Positions 1 through 7,198 are shown, counted from the first letter of the stretch. The stretch: 21,093 bases of DNA from CAIQOK01 sp043781315 (GCA_043781315.1 JAYWBR010000078.1:1-21093); one strand, 5' to 3'. Numbers and translations: made by a program. Notes: generated from the letters alone by a model not told the origin.

Positions 1-92
1 GCATTCGATCCCCTGACCACTTGATTTTCCAGGATCGCCTTTTATCTTCCTTCTCGCAGGGGCGGTAAACGAATTGCCAACTTTTGACACCT

Positions 93-1178
93 ATGCCAAA
101 AAAACTCATCGTGTGTGCCGACGGCACCTGGAACACCGAAAACCAAACCGATCAAGGACATCCTTGCGCGACCAATGTCACCCGCGTTGTGCGGGCGTTG
201 CGGCCCACGGACAGCCAGGGCGTGCCGCAAGTCGTCCACTATGAAAAGGGCGTGGGCACCGAATTTGGTGTCAAGGTGCGCGGCGGCGCACTGGGACGCG
301 GCATTTTTCAAAACGTGTCCGACGGCTACGACTTTCTCGTGCAGAACTACGAGCCGGGCGACCGGATTTATTTATTCGGGTTCAGCCGTGGCGCCTTCAC
401 GGTGCGCAGTCTCGCGGGCCTGATCCGCAATTCGGGCATTCTCAAACGCGGCCAGGAATCTTTCCGCGACGAGGCCATCGCGCTGTACCGCGACTACGAT
501 CCGGCCACCGCGCCGGACGGGCCGGTCTCGGTGAAGTTTCGCGCCGATCATTCGCACGAGCCGGACATTGAATTCATCGGCGTCTGGGACACGGTGGGCG
601 CGTTGGGCATCCCGAAACTGGACGGTCGGTTCCGTCTGCTCAAGGGGCTGGACTGGCAGTTTCACGACGTGAAGCTGAGCCGCATCGTCAAGAATGCCTT
701 TCACGCGCTGGCCATCCATGAACACCGCGCCGAGTTCCTGCCGACGCTCTGGGAAAAACAGGCACCGTGGGAGGATCACCCCACTCCGCCCGTCGCCCAG
801 GTCATGGAGCAGATGTGGTTCAGCGGCGCGCATTCCGACGTGGGCGGAGGCTATCCTGAAACCGGTTTGTCCGAAGTCGCGCTCGAATGGATGGTGGGGA
901 AGGCGGAAGAATTCGGGCAGCTTGAATTTGACCGCGCCACCCTGGATCTAAAGCCCGATCCGCTGGCCCAGGGTCATGATTCGTTCGACACGTTTTTCAA
1001 AATTCTCGATTGGATCGAAGGCAAAGGCGGCGGTGCGCTGCGGGTGTTCAATGAATATCCAACTTCCGTCACCTGTGAAGACATCCACCCGAGCGTCTTG
1101 CAGCGCGCCGCAGCGAAGCCGGCGGAGAAATGGCCGTCGAGCTTCGCGAAAGAATTGCAACGGCGGGCGCAGTCCTGA
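93..1178 (+). CDS. DUF2235 family alpha/beta-hydrolase-like protein
   Basis: 362 residues, complete. The N-terminus (KKLIVCADGTWN) and the nucleophile-elbow motif GFSRGAF, with Ser98, are hallmarks of DUF2235, the family that contains type VI secretion phospholipase effectors (Tle1) and many uncharacterised hydrolases. Further conserved blocks are WDTVGALGIP (Asp166) and GAHSDVGGGY (His247); these residues could complete a Ser-Asp-His triad, but that assignment is inferred from conservation. No signal peptide or membrane segment is visible. The start is the ATG at 93; a TTG three codons upstream (84) is in frame but less likely. No clear ribosome-binding site is seen. The gene converges on the nucleotidyltransferase at 1232 across a 53-bp gap, and no VgrG, PAAR or immunity gene lies nearby. 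The family call is firm; the substrate is unknown. Confidence 0.87.
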   Translation: MPKKLIVCADGTWNTENQTDQGHPCATNVTRVVRALRPTDSQGVPQVVHYEKGVGTEFGVKVRGGALGRGIFQNVSDGYDFLVQNYEPGDRIYLFGFSRGAFTVRSLAGLIRNSGILKRGQESFRDEAIALYRDYDPATAPDGPVSVKFRADHSHEPDIEFIGVWDTVGALGIPKLDGRFRLLKGLDWQFHDVKLSRIVKNAFHALAIHEHRAEFLPTLWEKQAPWEDHPTPPVAQVMEQMWFSGAHSDVGGGYPETGLSEVALEWMVGKAEEFGQLEFDRATLDLKPDPLAQGHDSFDTFFKILDWIEGKGGGALRVFNEYPTSVTCEDIHPSVLQRAAAKPAEKWPSSFAKELQRRAQS

Positions 1179-1231
1179 GGCCGGGGCGATGCCCGCCGGG
1201 GCGTTGGTAAAGAAAGAGCCTGGTTGAACGA

Positions 1232-1788
1232 TCAGGAAGAAATCTTTTGCCACTCGGACTCCAATTTGCGTCGGCGAATCCACTCCTCCAATTCCGCCCG
1301 GTTGATCTGTTCGTCCGACACCGCCAGCATGGCGCGGATGTCGCGCAGATGTTTTTCCGACCCGCCCTCGCGGAAATACTCCAGCTTGCGGACGATGACG
1401 TATTCGGGCGGGGCGAGCACAAGCGTCTCGCCTTGAAACTCAACCCGACGCTTGTTGCGAAAGGCCCACGCGTTCAACTCATCCTTCCCGGTGGGATAAA
1501 CATCCGCTTTGAAGCTGGTGTGCAGGTGGATGATGTTGAAATGGCCACGTTGTTCGCGCGCAACTTCAGCCGTGATGGCTTCAACCGGAGGCAGGTAGAA
1601 ATCGCTTGCGGGAAAAATCTCCCGCAACCGCCGAATGTCCGTTTCGTTCAGAAAAGCGACGAAGTCCACGTCGTTCGTAAGCCGGGGTTCACCGTAGAAG
1701 ATCGCCGCCACGCTGCCCCAATCACGTAGCGAATGCCCGCGCGATTGAGCGGGCGCACAAACAGAAGAAACAATTCAGCTTCGGGCAT
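1232..1788 (-). pseudogene. Nucleotidyltransferase-fold protein (AbiEii/DUF6036-like), apparent single-base frameshift
   Basis: The second half reads openly from about 1711 to 1232 and carries the nucleotidyltransferase signature YGEPRLTNDVDFV, in which the two Asp of DVD are the expected metal ligands. No good start exists in that frame; only a GTG at 1711 precedes the motif. The missing N-terminus is in another frame, starting at the ATG at 1788 (MPEAELFLLFVRPLNRAGIR, then YVIG). The two frames join as YVIGGSVAAIFYGEP if one G is added to the G-run (plus-strand C-run 1716-1719). The gene is therefore either recently broken or hit by a homopolymer sequencing or assembly error. Its ATG overlaps the end of the upstream 67-residue gene by 14 bp, implying translational coupling. 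Proteins of this type often belong to two-gene toxin-antitoxin-like modules. The exact subfamily is uncertain. Confidence 0.7.
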
Positions 1789-1978
1789 TGAGGAATATCC
1801 GGTTGACCTCGGTGTTCACTTGTACCTCCGGCCAATCAGGGTGCTGACTCCGGACGCCCGCCGCTTTTAATTTGCGAGCCGACCAATATAGCATTTCGGC
1901 CAGTCTCAATCGTTGCTCGCCCGGCATGGCGCGCAAAATGGCGAACTGTTCAGGACTTGTTTGCTCATCCGCAAGCAT
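1775..1978 (-). CDS. Small conserved-type protein paired with nucleotidyltransferase
   Basis: 67 residues from an ATG at 1978. The sequence is helical and charged, with the pattern EMLYWSARKLKAAGVRSQHP followed by DWPEVQVNTEVNRIFL. This resembles small proteins I know to be encoded just upstream of DUF6036/AbiEii-type nucleotidyltransferases. The stop lies inside the start region of the nucleotidyltransferase reading frame (ATG at 1788), a 14-bp overlap typical of a coupled pair. There is no signal peptide or membrane segment. A role as the partner or antitoxin half of a two-gene module is inference from arrangement only. The 81 bp between this gene and the sialidase gene upstream contains nothing that I recognise as a promoter. 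Confidence 0.65.
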   Translation of the reverse strand: MLADEQTSPEQFAILRAMPGEQRLRLAEMLYWSARKLKAAGVRSQHPDWPEVQVNTEVNRIFLNARS

Positions 1979-2059
1979 GACTGAACTCTGCGCAAGAAAA
2001 CCCGGCCAGGCAAGCTCTTTGCCGCCTGCGCACGCCAGATTTCCCTACGCACGCAAACT

Positions 2060-3283
2060 TCACCGCCCACCGTTTTCGAGAAATGACGCTGGCGAATCGT
2101 CCATCTCCAGCGTGCGGAAATTTTTCACCCGATGAAAGGTCAGATAGTTTGCGTCATGTTGAACCGCCGCCCCGCCCTGCTCATCATCAAAAGCGGTGCG
2201 GGACGCAACCATCAAATCGTCGCCGTCAAACTGCCAGTCGGCGTATTGGAACGCGTGCTTTTCCGGGTCGGGATGATAAAGGATGATGCTGCGCACCGTC
2301 CAATGCCGCAGGTCGGATGAACTCGTCAACGCGAGCGTGTTGCGGGCGCGCTCGGTGTTTTTGCCCGCGTGCTGCGGCGGCACGTCGTTCGCCAGCGTCC
2401 AATAACAACGGCTCTTTTCATCGTAGCGGATGGTAAATTTTTTGCAGCCGCCGGGAAAATCCACGAAGCCATTCGTCGGGTTGAAACTGGCGAGCTTGCC
2501 ATCGTCGCTGATCTCGATGACAGCAGCTTTCTCCGGCAGGCCGCGAAAATCCACGCGCAAAATGTCCACCATTTTTCCGTCGGGGGTGGCCACGGCATTG
2601 CCTTCCAGCCAGCCGCCGAACCGACCGTTCAACCATCCGCCATTCCATCCCAACCGGCTGCTGCAAGTCCAGTTCGTCGCTTTCAAAAGATCCGCCGCTT
2701 CGGGAGCCGACATGACGAAGGCGCGAAATCCTTTGCCCCAACCGCCGCCGCCCATCGCGTCCTCCATGCCGCGCCAAACGCGTCCGTTGTAAAACATCAC
2801 CGGCACCGGCGCGCAATGATACCGGCCATCCGCGAGCAGCAGGCCGGAATCGGCGGCGCGCGGAATCGTCCAAGTGCGGCCGCCATCGGTGGAACGACGG
2901 ATGACCGCGAAGCCGTATTCGCGGCTCGTGCCCATGAGGTAGAGCGCGGCGCGATGAACAAACAACGTGGACCAATACTGCCCGTCCACTTCGCCGCGCG
3001 GCTGCCACGTTTTGCCGCGATCTGCCGACGCGAAAAGCATCGTGCGGTTGGGAGTGGTTCCGGGACCGAAGAAATCGTGCGATGCCACATATCCGCCGTC
3101 CGGCAAAATGGCGAGGCTGGGCGAGCCGATGAAACATTTTGTTTTCGCCGGGCTGTGATCAATGACCACGCCGGGAACCGGCGCTGGATCAATGGAAGCA
3201 GACGCTTCGGCGCTTCGGCCAGGGTTTATCGTCGCACTCATCGTGAGTGCGACGAACAAAACCAGAGGCAGTTCACTGCGCAT
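2060..3283 (-). CDS. Secreted sialidase-like (BNR/Asp-box) beta-propeller protein
   Basis: 407 residues. The N-terminus is a plausible signal peptide (MRSELPLVLFVALTMSA, then a region ending near GRSAEAS), so the product is probably exported. Two Asp-box motifs (S-x-D-x-G-x-T-W) are visible, SADRGKTW at residues 86-93 and STDGGRTW at 131-138, as found in sialidase/BNR six-bladed propellers. The family includes exo-alpha-sialidases and other glycoside hydrolases, and I cannot assign catalytic residues, so the substrate is open. The ATG at 3283 lies only 3 bp after the alaS stop, so the two genes probably share a transcript. No Shine-Dalgarno sequence is evident in the alaS tail. Pairing an exported carbohydrate-active protein with a tRNA synthetase makes no obvious functional sense and is probably incidental. 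Confidence 0.82.
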   Translation of the reverse strand: MRSELPLVLFVALTMSATINPGRSAEASASIDPAPVPGVVIDHSPAKTKCFIGSPSLAILPDGGYVASHDFFGPGTTPNRTMLFASADRGKTWQPRGEVDGQYWSTLFVHRAALYLMGTSREYGFAVIRRSTDGGRTWTIPRAADSGLLLADGRYHCAPVPVMFYNGRVWRGMEDAMGGGGWGKGFRAFVMSAPEAADLLKATNWTCSSRLGWNGGWLNGRFGGWLEGNAVATPDGKMVDILRVDFRGLPEKAAVIEISDDGKLASFNPTNGFVDFPGGCKKFTIRYDEKSRCYWTLANDVPPQHAGKNTERARNTLALTSSSDLRHWTVRSIILYHPDPEKHAFQYADWQFDGDDLMVASRTAFDDEQGGAAVQHDANYLTFHRVKNFRTLEMDDSPASFLENGGR

Positions 3284-3286
3284 AAA

Positions 3287-6200
3287 TCAGACGAGCAAAG
3301 TTTTTGCCTTCGCCAGCGCCTCGTCGAGTTTGCCCGCATCCTTGCCGCCGCCGCGCGCGCTGTCGGGTTTGCCGCCGCCTTTACCGCCGACAATCGGCGC
3401 AATCTGCTGAATGATTTTCCCGGCCTGAACTTTCGCAACGAAGTCGGACGAAACGGAGGCAACCAACGCGACCGCGCCATTCGTAGCGCCACCCAGGATG
3501 ACGACGCCTTTGAACTGGCCTTTCAGCGCATCCGCAACGGCTTGCAGAAAATCTCCGTCCACCCCGCCGACGTTGTGGATGATTACGGGAATTTCGTTTA
3601 CGGTATGGACGCGTTCCAGCAATTCGCTCGCGGCGTTGGACGCCTCGCGTTGTTGCGCGGACTTGATCTGTTTCTCCAATTCCTTTTGATGCGCGAGCAG
3701 GCTCTCGATTTTTTTCTCCAGCTCGCCGACGGGTGAATTGATTTTGCCGGCAATGCTCTTGATGAGCTGCAACTGTTGGTTCGCCAGATCGTAAGCGGTC
3801 AAGCCCGCTACGGCTTCGATACGACGAACACCGGCGGCCACAGCGGCTTCGCTGACGATGCGGAACAAGCCGATCTCGCCGGTGGCACGCGTGTGCGTGC
3901 CACCGCAAAGTTCCATCGAATAGCCGTCGAGCTTCCCGGCGCCGCCGCCGATCTGGACCACGCGGACGGTGTCGCCGTATTTGTCGCCGAAGAATTGCAT
4001 CACGTCCTTGCGGTTCTTCACGTCGGCGTGCGCGACTTCCGTCCACGAGACGCCGGCATTTTCGAGGATGCGTTCGTTGACGAGCTTTTCGATGTCGGCG
4101 ACCTGCGCGGGCGTGAGCGGCGCGCTGTTGAAATCGAAGGTCAACTTGTCCGGCCCGACGAACGAACCTTTCTGCGACGCTTCCTTGCTCGCGACTTCGT
4201 GCAAGGCCCAATGGAGCAAATGCGTGGCGGTGTGGTGGCGCTGGATCGCGCGACGACGATTCACGTCCACGGACAGCGAGAGCACATCTCCAGGCACAGG
4301 AAGCGCACCCGCCCCGTGCGCGGGGAGCACACGCGCCTCGCGTGTGGCGGCGGACGCCTCGTCCGCCGCACCCGAGCGCGCCATCGCGCAAGGTTCCGAC
4401 GCGCGTTGGCGCGCGTCAGTCCCGACCGCGAGGGCGCGGTCGGGGACACGCGAGGGCGCGTGTTCTCCCCGAGACGTATCGGGCGCGTCCGGCGCGCTGA
4501 CCGCGTCCGGCCCTTCGATGAAATGCAGGAAGGTGTTGCCGGATTTTTGCGTGTTGGCAATCCGCCACAGATTCCCGCCACTGGAGATTTCCCCAGTGTC
4601 GCCGACCTGGCCGCCCATCTCGGCGTAGCAGGCGGTGGTGTCGAGGATGACGGCGGTCTTGTCTTTGAGCGACACGACTTCCAAGACCTTGGCCGACACC
4701 GCGAGATTATCGAAGCCGACGAACTTCGTAGGCGTGGTGGTTTCGATTTGAGAAAGTGAAATGACTTCCTTCTTCTGCGCGGCGCGGGCGCGGGCGCGCT
4801 GTTCTTGCATCAACTTTTCAAAACCGTCCTTGTCCACAGTCAAACCACGTTCGCGCGCCATCAATTCGGTGAGGTCGAGCGGGAAGCCATAGGTGTCGTA
4901 AAGAATGAAGGCTTCTCGCCCACCAAACTCCTCATCTTTCCACAATTCTATTTCCGAGACTCCAGACTTTCCCATATCGAAGAACTTTGGGTACTGCTTA
5001 ATAAATTTGAGATAATATTCCTCAGAAACGGCACCGCTAGAAAAAGCAGAAATAACCGATGAAAATGAACGCAAAGTATCTGCTGCAAGCACTGGAGTAT
5101 TTGGCGAAATTTCGTTGGTAATCGTTTCGAGCTTCTCCGAGCATTCCCTTATTTCTTTGAGACGTTGATTGCCTGCCAAAAAACTGTCAGGCAGCGAATT
5201 AAGCTTTTTCTGCAAGGTTTCCACGATTTCAGCAATTTCAACGACCCTAGATTTTAAGAGTTTGCGCGTGCTAAGTGCGGCCGCAAAAAGTTCCAATCCG
5301 TTGTCTAATGTTTTATTAAAGGACTCTTCCTCGCGCTGAATTGTTTCTTGCACGATTTTCTTCTTGGTGCGGATTTCAGGAAATACATCACCCATCGTTT
5401 CAGCGAGCACGTCCACGAGTTTGTAGAAGAACGGTTCGTGGAAACCAAGCGTGCGACCGTAACGCACCGCGCGGCGGAGGATGCGGCGCAGCACGTAGTT
5501 GCGGTCGTTGTTGCCAGGCTGGATGCCGTCGGCAATCGCGAACGAGAGCGTGCGGATGTGATCGGCGATGACGCGGAAGGCGATGTCGAGCGCGATTTGC
5601 TCGGTATGCGCCATTGGTGCGGACGCGCCCTGCTCGGGGAGCACACGCGCCTCGCGTGTGGCGGCGGACGCCTCGTCCGCCGCGCCCGAGCGCGCCCCCG
5701 CGCGAGGCTGTGAAGTGTCGGGCGTCCAGAGCCAGGGATAATTCTCTGTCAACTCCACCACGCCCGCATCCCACGGATTGCGGCAGAGGTAATGGAACTT
5801 TTCCTCGAGGTCGGATTCGCCACGGATCATGCGATCCATGGATTCCTGTTCCCAAACATGGCCGCTCTGGTTGAGCGTCTTGTTGATGTTGTGCGCGCTG
5901 GCCGATTTGATGCCCTGCAAAATCTCGCTCAACGACCAGAACACGGGTTGGCCATCTTTGGTTTGCTCTTTGATCTGCGGCTCAAACAGGAGGTGAACGT
6001 GGTCGGGCATCACACACGCGGCGTAGAGCTGATACTGGCGATGTTCGTGTGCGTAGAGGATGCTCTTGAGGACAAGGTCGCGCTCGGGCGAGGTGAGCTT
6101 GCGGCGCTCGCGGGTGGAGAACGTGACCATGTATTTGGCCCACGGACGTTCGAAGTGCGGGAGGTTGCGGCGGGAACATTTCGGTTCGATCGTGTTCCCG

Positions 6201-7198
6201 GACGACGCGCGGGGGCGCGCGTCGGTTCCGACCGCGAGGGCGCGGTCGGACACACGCGAGGGCGCGTGTGCTCCCCGGGAATCGGCGCTGCCGGGCAGTG
6301 TGCTCCCGTATTTCTTCCCGCTCATTTTTTCCAGCACGTCGAAGATGGGGCGGAAGATGTCAGTCTCGTAGTTGGAAATTTTCGCGTTCTGGAAATCGGT
6401 CAGGTTCTTCGTGCCTTGGATGATGCTGGTGACGCGCTCGAATCCCATGCCGGTGTCCACATGCTGCGCGGGCAGCGGCGTGAAGGTGCCGTCGGGATTG
6501 GCGTTGTATTGGATGAAGACGTTGTTCCAGATCTCGATGCAGCGGGCGTCGGAGCCGTTGACGAGTTTCGCGCCGGAGGTTTGCGCATCGAGGTCGGTCT
6601 GCGCGGGGCCGGGGCGGAGGTCCACATGGATTTCGGTGCAGGGACCGCACGGGCCGGTCTCGCCCATCATCCAGAAATTATCCTTCTTGCCGCCGTTGAC
6701 GATGTGGACGGCGGGGTCGAGGCCGACGCTGCGGAATTTTTCCGCCCAGAAATTATATGCTTCGTCGTCGCGGTCGGCGGGGTCGTTCTTGGATTTGTCC
6801 GGTTGATAAATGGTGGCGTAGATGCGTTGCGGCGGAAATTTCCAGATGCCGACGACGAGTTCCCACGCCCATTCGATGGCTTCCTTTTTGAAATAATCGC
6901 CGAAGCTCCAGTTGCCGAGCATCTCGAAGAACGTGTGGTGATAGGTGTCGAGGCCGACGTCGTCGAGGTCGTTGTGCTTGCCGCCGGCGCGGATGCATTT
7001 CTGGGTGTCGGCGGCGCGACCGGGCGTGTAGGGACATTTGGTCTGGCCGAGGAAGATGGGCACGAACTGGTTCATGCCGGCGTTGGTGAACAGGAGGTTT
7101 GGCGAGTCCGGCATCAACGAGGATGACGGAACAATGGTGTGCTGCTTCGACTTGAAGAAGTCGAGGAACGACTGGCGGACTTGGGTCGAGGTCATCAT
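3287..7198 (-). CDS. alaS: Alanyl-tRNA synthetase with three in-frame insertions
   Basis: Charges tRNA-Ala with alanine in the cytoplasm and edits mischarged Ser/Gly. It has 1303 residues against about 870-900 for typical bacterial AlaRS. Class II core motifs are present: FFKSKQHTIVPSSSL and LLFTNAGMNQF near the start, TGPCGPCTEIH, and GMGFERV. The editing/zinc motifs HHTATHLLH and CGGTHTRATGEIG and the C-Ala tail (ILGGATNGAVALV, GGKGGGKPDSARGGGK) are intact. Extra segments are at residues about 308-521 (palindromic element with transposase domain, HVH at 400-402), about 641-758 (AT-richer, helical) and about 910-959 (deleted copy of the element). All are in frame, so the full ORF stays open. 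Tandem ATGs at 7198 and 7195 are both possible starts; the second gives the usual MTSxxxRQSFLDFF beginning. It is probably still functional, because every core motif is preserved; whether the insert-bearing protein is stable is unknown. Confidence 0.95.
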   Translation of the reverse strand: MMTSTQVRQSFLDFFKSKQHTIVPSSSLMPDSPNLLFTNAGMNQFVPIFLGQTKCPYTPGRAADTQKCIRAGGKHNDLDDVGLDTYHHTFFEMLGNWSFGDYFKKEAIEWAWELVVGIWKFPPQRIYATIYQPDKSKNDPADRDDEAYNFWAEKFRSVGLDPAVHIVNGGKKDNFWMMGETGPCGPCTEIHVDLRPGPAQTDLDAQTSGAKLVNGSDARCIEIWNNVFIQYNANPDGTFTPLPAQHVDTGMGFERVTSIIQGTKNLTDFQNAKISNYETDIFRPIFDVLEKMSGKKYGSTLPGSADSRGAHAPSRVSDRALAVGTDARPRASSGNTIEPKCSRRNLPHFERPWAKYMVTFSTRERRKLTSPERDLVLKSILYAHEHRQYQLYAACVMPDHVHLLFEPQIKEQTKDGQPVFWSLSEILQGIKSASAHNINKTLNQSGHVWEQESMDRMIRGESDLEEKFHYLCRNPWDAGVVELTENYPWLWTPDTSQPRAGARSGAADEASAATREARVLPEQGASAPMAHTEQIALDIAFRVIADHIRTLSFAIADGIQPGNNDRNYVLRRILRRAVRYGRTLGFHEPFFYKLVDVLAETMGDVFPEIRTKKKIVQETIQREEESFNKTLDNGLELFAAALSTRKLLKSRVVEIAEIVETLQKKLNSLPDSFLAGNQRLKEIRECSEKLETITNEISPNTPVLAADTLRSFSSVISAFSSGAVSEEYYLKFIKQYPKFFDMGKSGVSEIELWKDEEFGGREAFILYDTYGFPLDLTELMARERGLTVDKDGFEKLMQEQRARARAAQKKEVISLSQIETTTPTKFVGFDNLAVSAKVLEVVSLKDKTAVILDTTACYAEMGGQVGDTGEISSGGNLWRIANTQKSGNTFLHFIEGPDAVSAPDAPDTSRGEHAPSRVPDRALAVGTDARQRASEPCAMARSGAADEASAATREARVLPAHGAGALPVPGDVLSLSVDVNRRRAIQRHHTATHLLHWALHEVASKEASQKGSFVGPDKLTFDFNSAPLTPAQVADIEKLVNERILENAGVSWTEVAHADVKNRKDVMQFFGDKYGDTVRVVQIGGGAGKLDGYSMELCGGTHTRATGEIGLFRIVSEAAVAAGVRRIEAVAGLTAYDLANQQLQLIKSIAGKINSPVGELEKKIESLLAHQKELEKQIKSAQQREASNAASELLERVHTVNEIPVIIHNVGGVDGDFLQAVADALKGQFKGVVILGGATNGAVALVASVSSDFVAKVQAGKIIQQIAPIVGGKGGGKPDSARGGGKDAGKLDEALAKAKTLLV
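4322..4470 (-). repeat. Short non-autonomous palindromic element in frame in alaS
   Basis: A 149-bp copy of the element at 5636-6276 with the transposase removed: about 72 bp of the left arm joined to about 75 bp of the right arm. Five hairpins are visible: 4328-4346, 4347-4369 (10-bp stem, CCT loop), 4398-4417, 4421-4444 (10-bp stem, AGGG loop) and 4446-4463. Ends are inverted: GGGGAGCACACGCGCC at the left and, reverse-complemented, GGGGAGAACACGCGCC at the right. It lies in the same orientation and is read in the same frame as the longer copy, giving near-identical peptides (HAPSRVPDRALAVGTDAR and SGAADEASAATREARVLP). It sits at AlaRS residues about 910-959, just before the editing-domain HHTATHLLH. 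Confidence 0.87.
4925..5276 (-). other. AT-richer in-frame insertion in alaS (coiled-coil-like)
   Basis: AlaRS normally passes in a short loop from the EREEExFxKTLDxG helix to the GxxAFxLYDTYGFPLDLTEL motif. Here about 117 extra residues (roughly 641-758) intervene. They are rich in Leu, Glu, Ile and Lys in a helical pattern (VVEIAEIVETLQKKLNSLPD, then RLKEIRECSEKLETITNEIS). The DNA is clearly more AT-rich than the flanking alaS sequence, with codons such as AAT, AAA and TTA replacing the GC-ending codons used elsewhere. It lacks the palindromic ends of the other two inserts. It may be a lineage-specific AlaRS domain or an acquired segment. Confidence 0.6.
5636..5707. repeat. Left palindromic arm of the full-length element
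   Basis: Two consecutive perfect hairpins: CACACGCG-CCT-CGCGTGTG, then GCGGCGGACG-CCT-CGTCCGCCGC. By hand alignment 68 of 72 bases match the left arm of the short copy at 4322-4393, and the first 48 bases are identical. On the alaS strand this arm encodes GAADEASAATREARVLP. Confidence 0.85.
6204..6276. repeat. Right palindromic arm of the full-length element
   Basis: Three consecutive hairpins with four-base loops: GACGCGCG-GGGG-CGCGCGTC (6204-6223), TCCGACCGCG-AGGG-CGCGGTCGGA (6227-6250) and CACACGCG-AGGG-CGCGTGTG (6251-6270), followed by CTCCCC. By hand alignment 66 of 73 bases match 4398-4470 of the short copy. On the alaS strand this arm encodes HAPSRVSDRALAVGTDAR. Confidence 0.85.

Larger units (their letters stand above)
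5636..6276 (-). mobile_element. Palindromic RAYT (REP-associated Y1 transposase) element inside alaS
   Basis: A 641-bp element bounded by near-perfect inverted ends: GGGGAGCACACGCGCC at 5636, and its reverse complement at 6261-6276. Between them, on the alaS coding strand and in the alaS frame, is a complete-looking TnpA_REP/RAYT domain at roughly residues 340-495. It contains RRNLPHFERPWAKYMVTF, the HUH-type motif MPDHVHLLF (His400, His402), and EKFHYLCRNPWDAGVV with a candidate catalytic Tyr470. Such enzymes are single-stranded-DNA Y1 nucleases that act on hairpin (REP) sequences. The transposase has no stop codon of its own; translation runs out through the element end into AlaRS. Its first internal ATG is at 6130, inside the domain. 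No target-site duplication is visible. Confidence 0.8.

Noticed and set aside
21..47. Promoter TTGATT ... TTATCT before the DUF2235 gene.
   Set aside because: Spacing is 15 bp and the -10 match is poor; not distinguishable from chance.
1177..1205. Bidirectional terminator between the convergent DUF2235 and nucleotidyltransferase genes.
   Set aside because: The GC-rich inverted pairing is imperfect and neither side has a T-run.
2369..3736. A 455-codon plus-strand frame opposite the sialidase gene and the alaS end.
   Set aside because: Both minus-strand genes have clear motifs and the plus frame has none.
4322..4470. CRISPR-like array or intrinsic terminator cluster.
   Set aside because: The hairpins are adjacent and differ from one another, there are no spacers, and they lie inside a coding frame without T-runs.
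5636..6276. Intein or group II intron as the explanation of the alaS insert.
   Set aside because: No Cys/Ser ... His-Asn splice motifs, homing endonuclease, reverse transcriptase or intron ends were seen. The domain is an HUH-type transposase bounded by palindromes.
4322..6276. Target-site duplications around the two palindromic elements.
   Set aside because: Flanks (CCTGCTC / GGGAATC and GTGCGC / GAGACG) share no repeat; RAYT-type elements are not expected to make one.
5792..7126. A 444-codon open frame antisense to alaS.
   Set aside because: It lies opposite the conserved AlaRS catalytic core and has low-complexity, Val/Gly/Asp-rich translation typical of a shadow frame.
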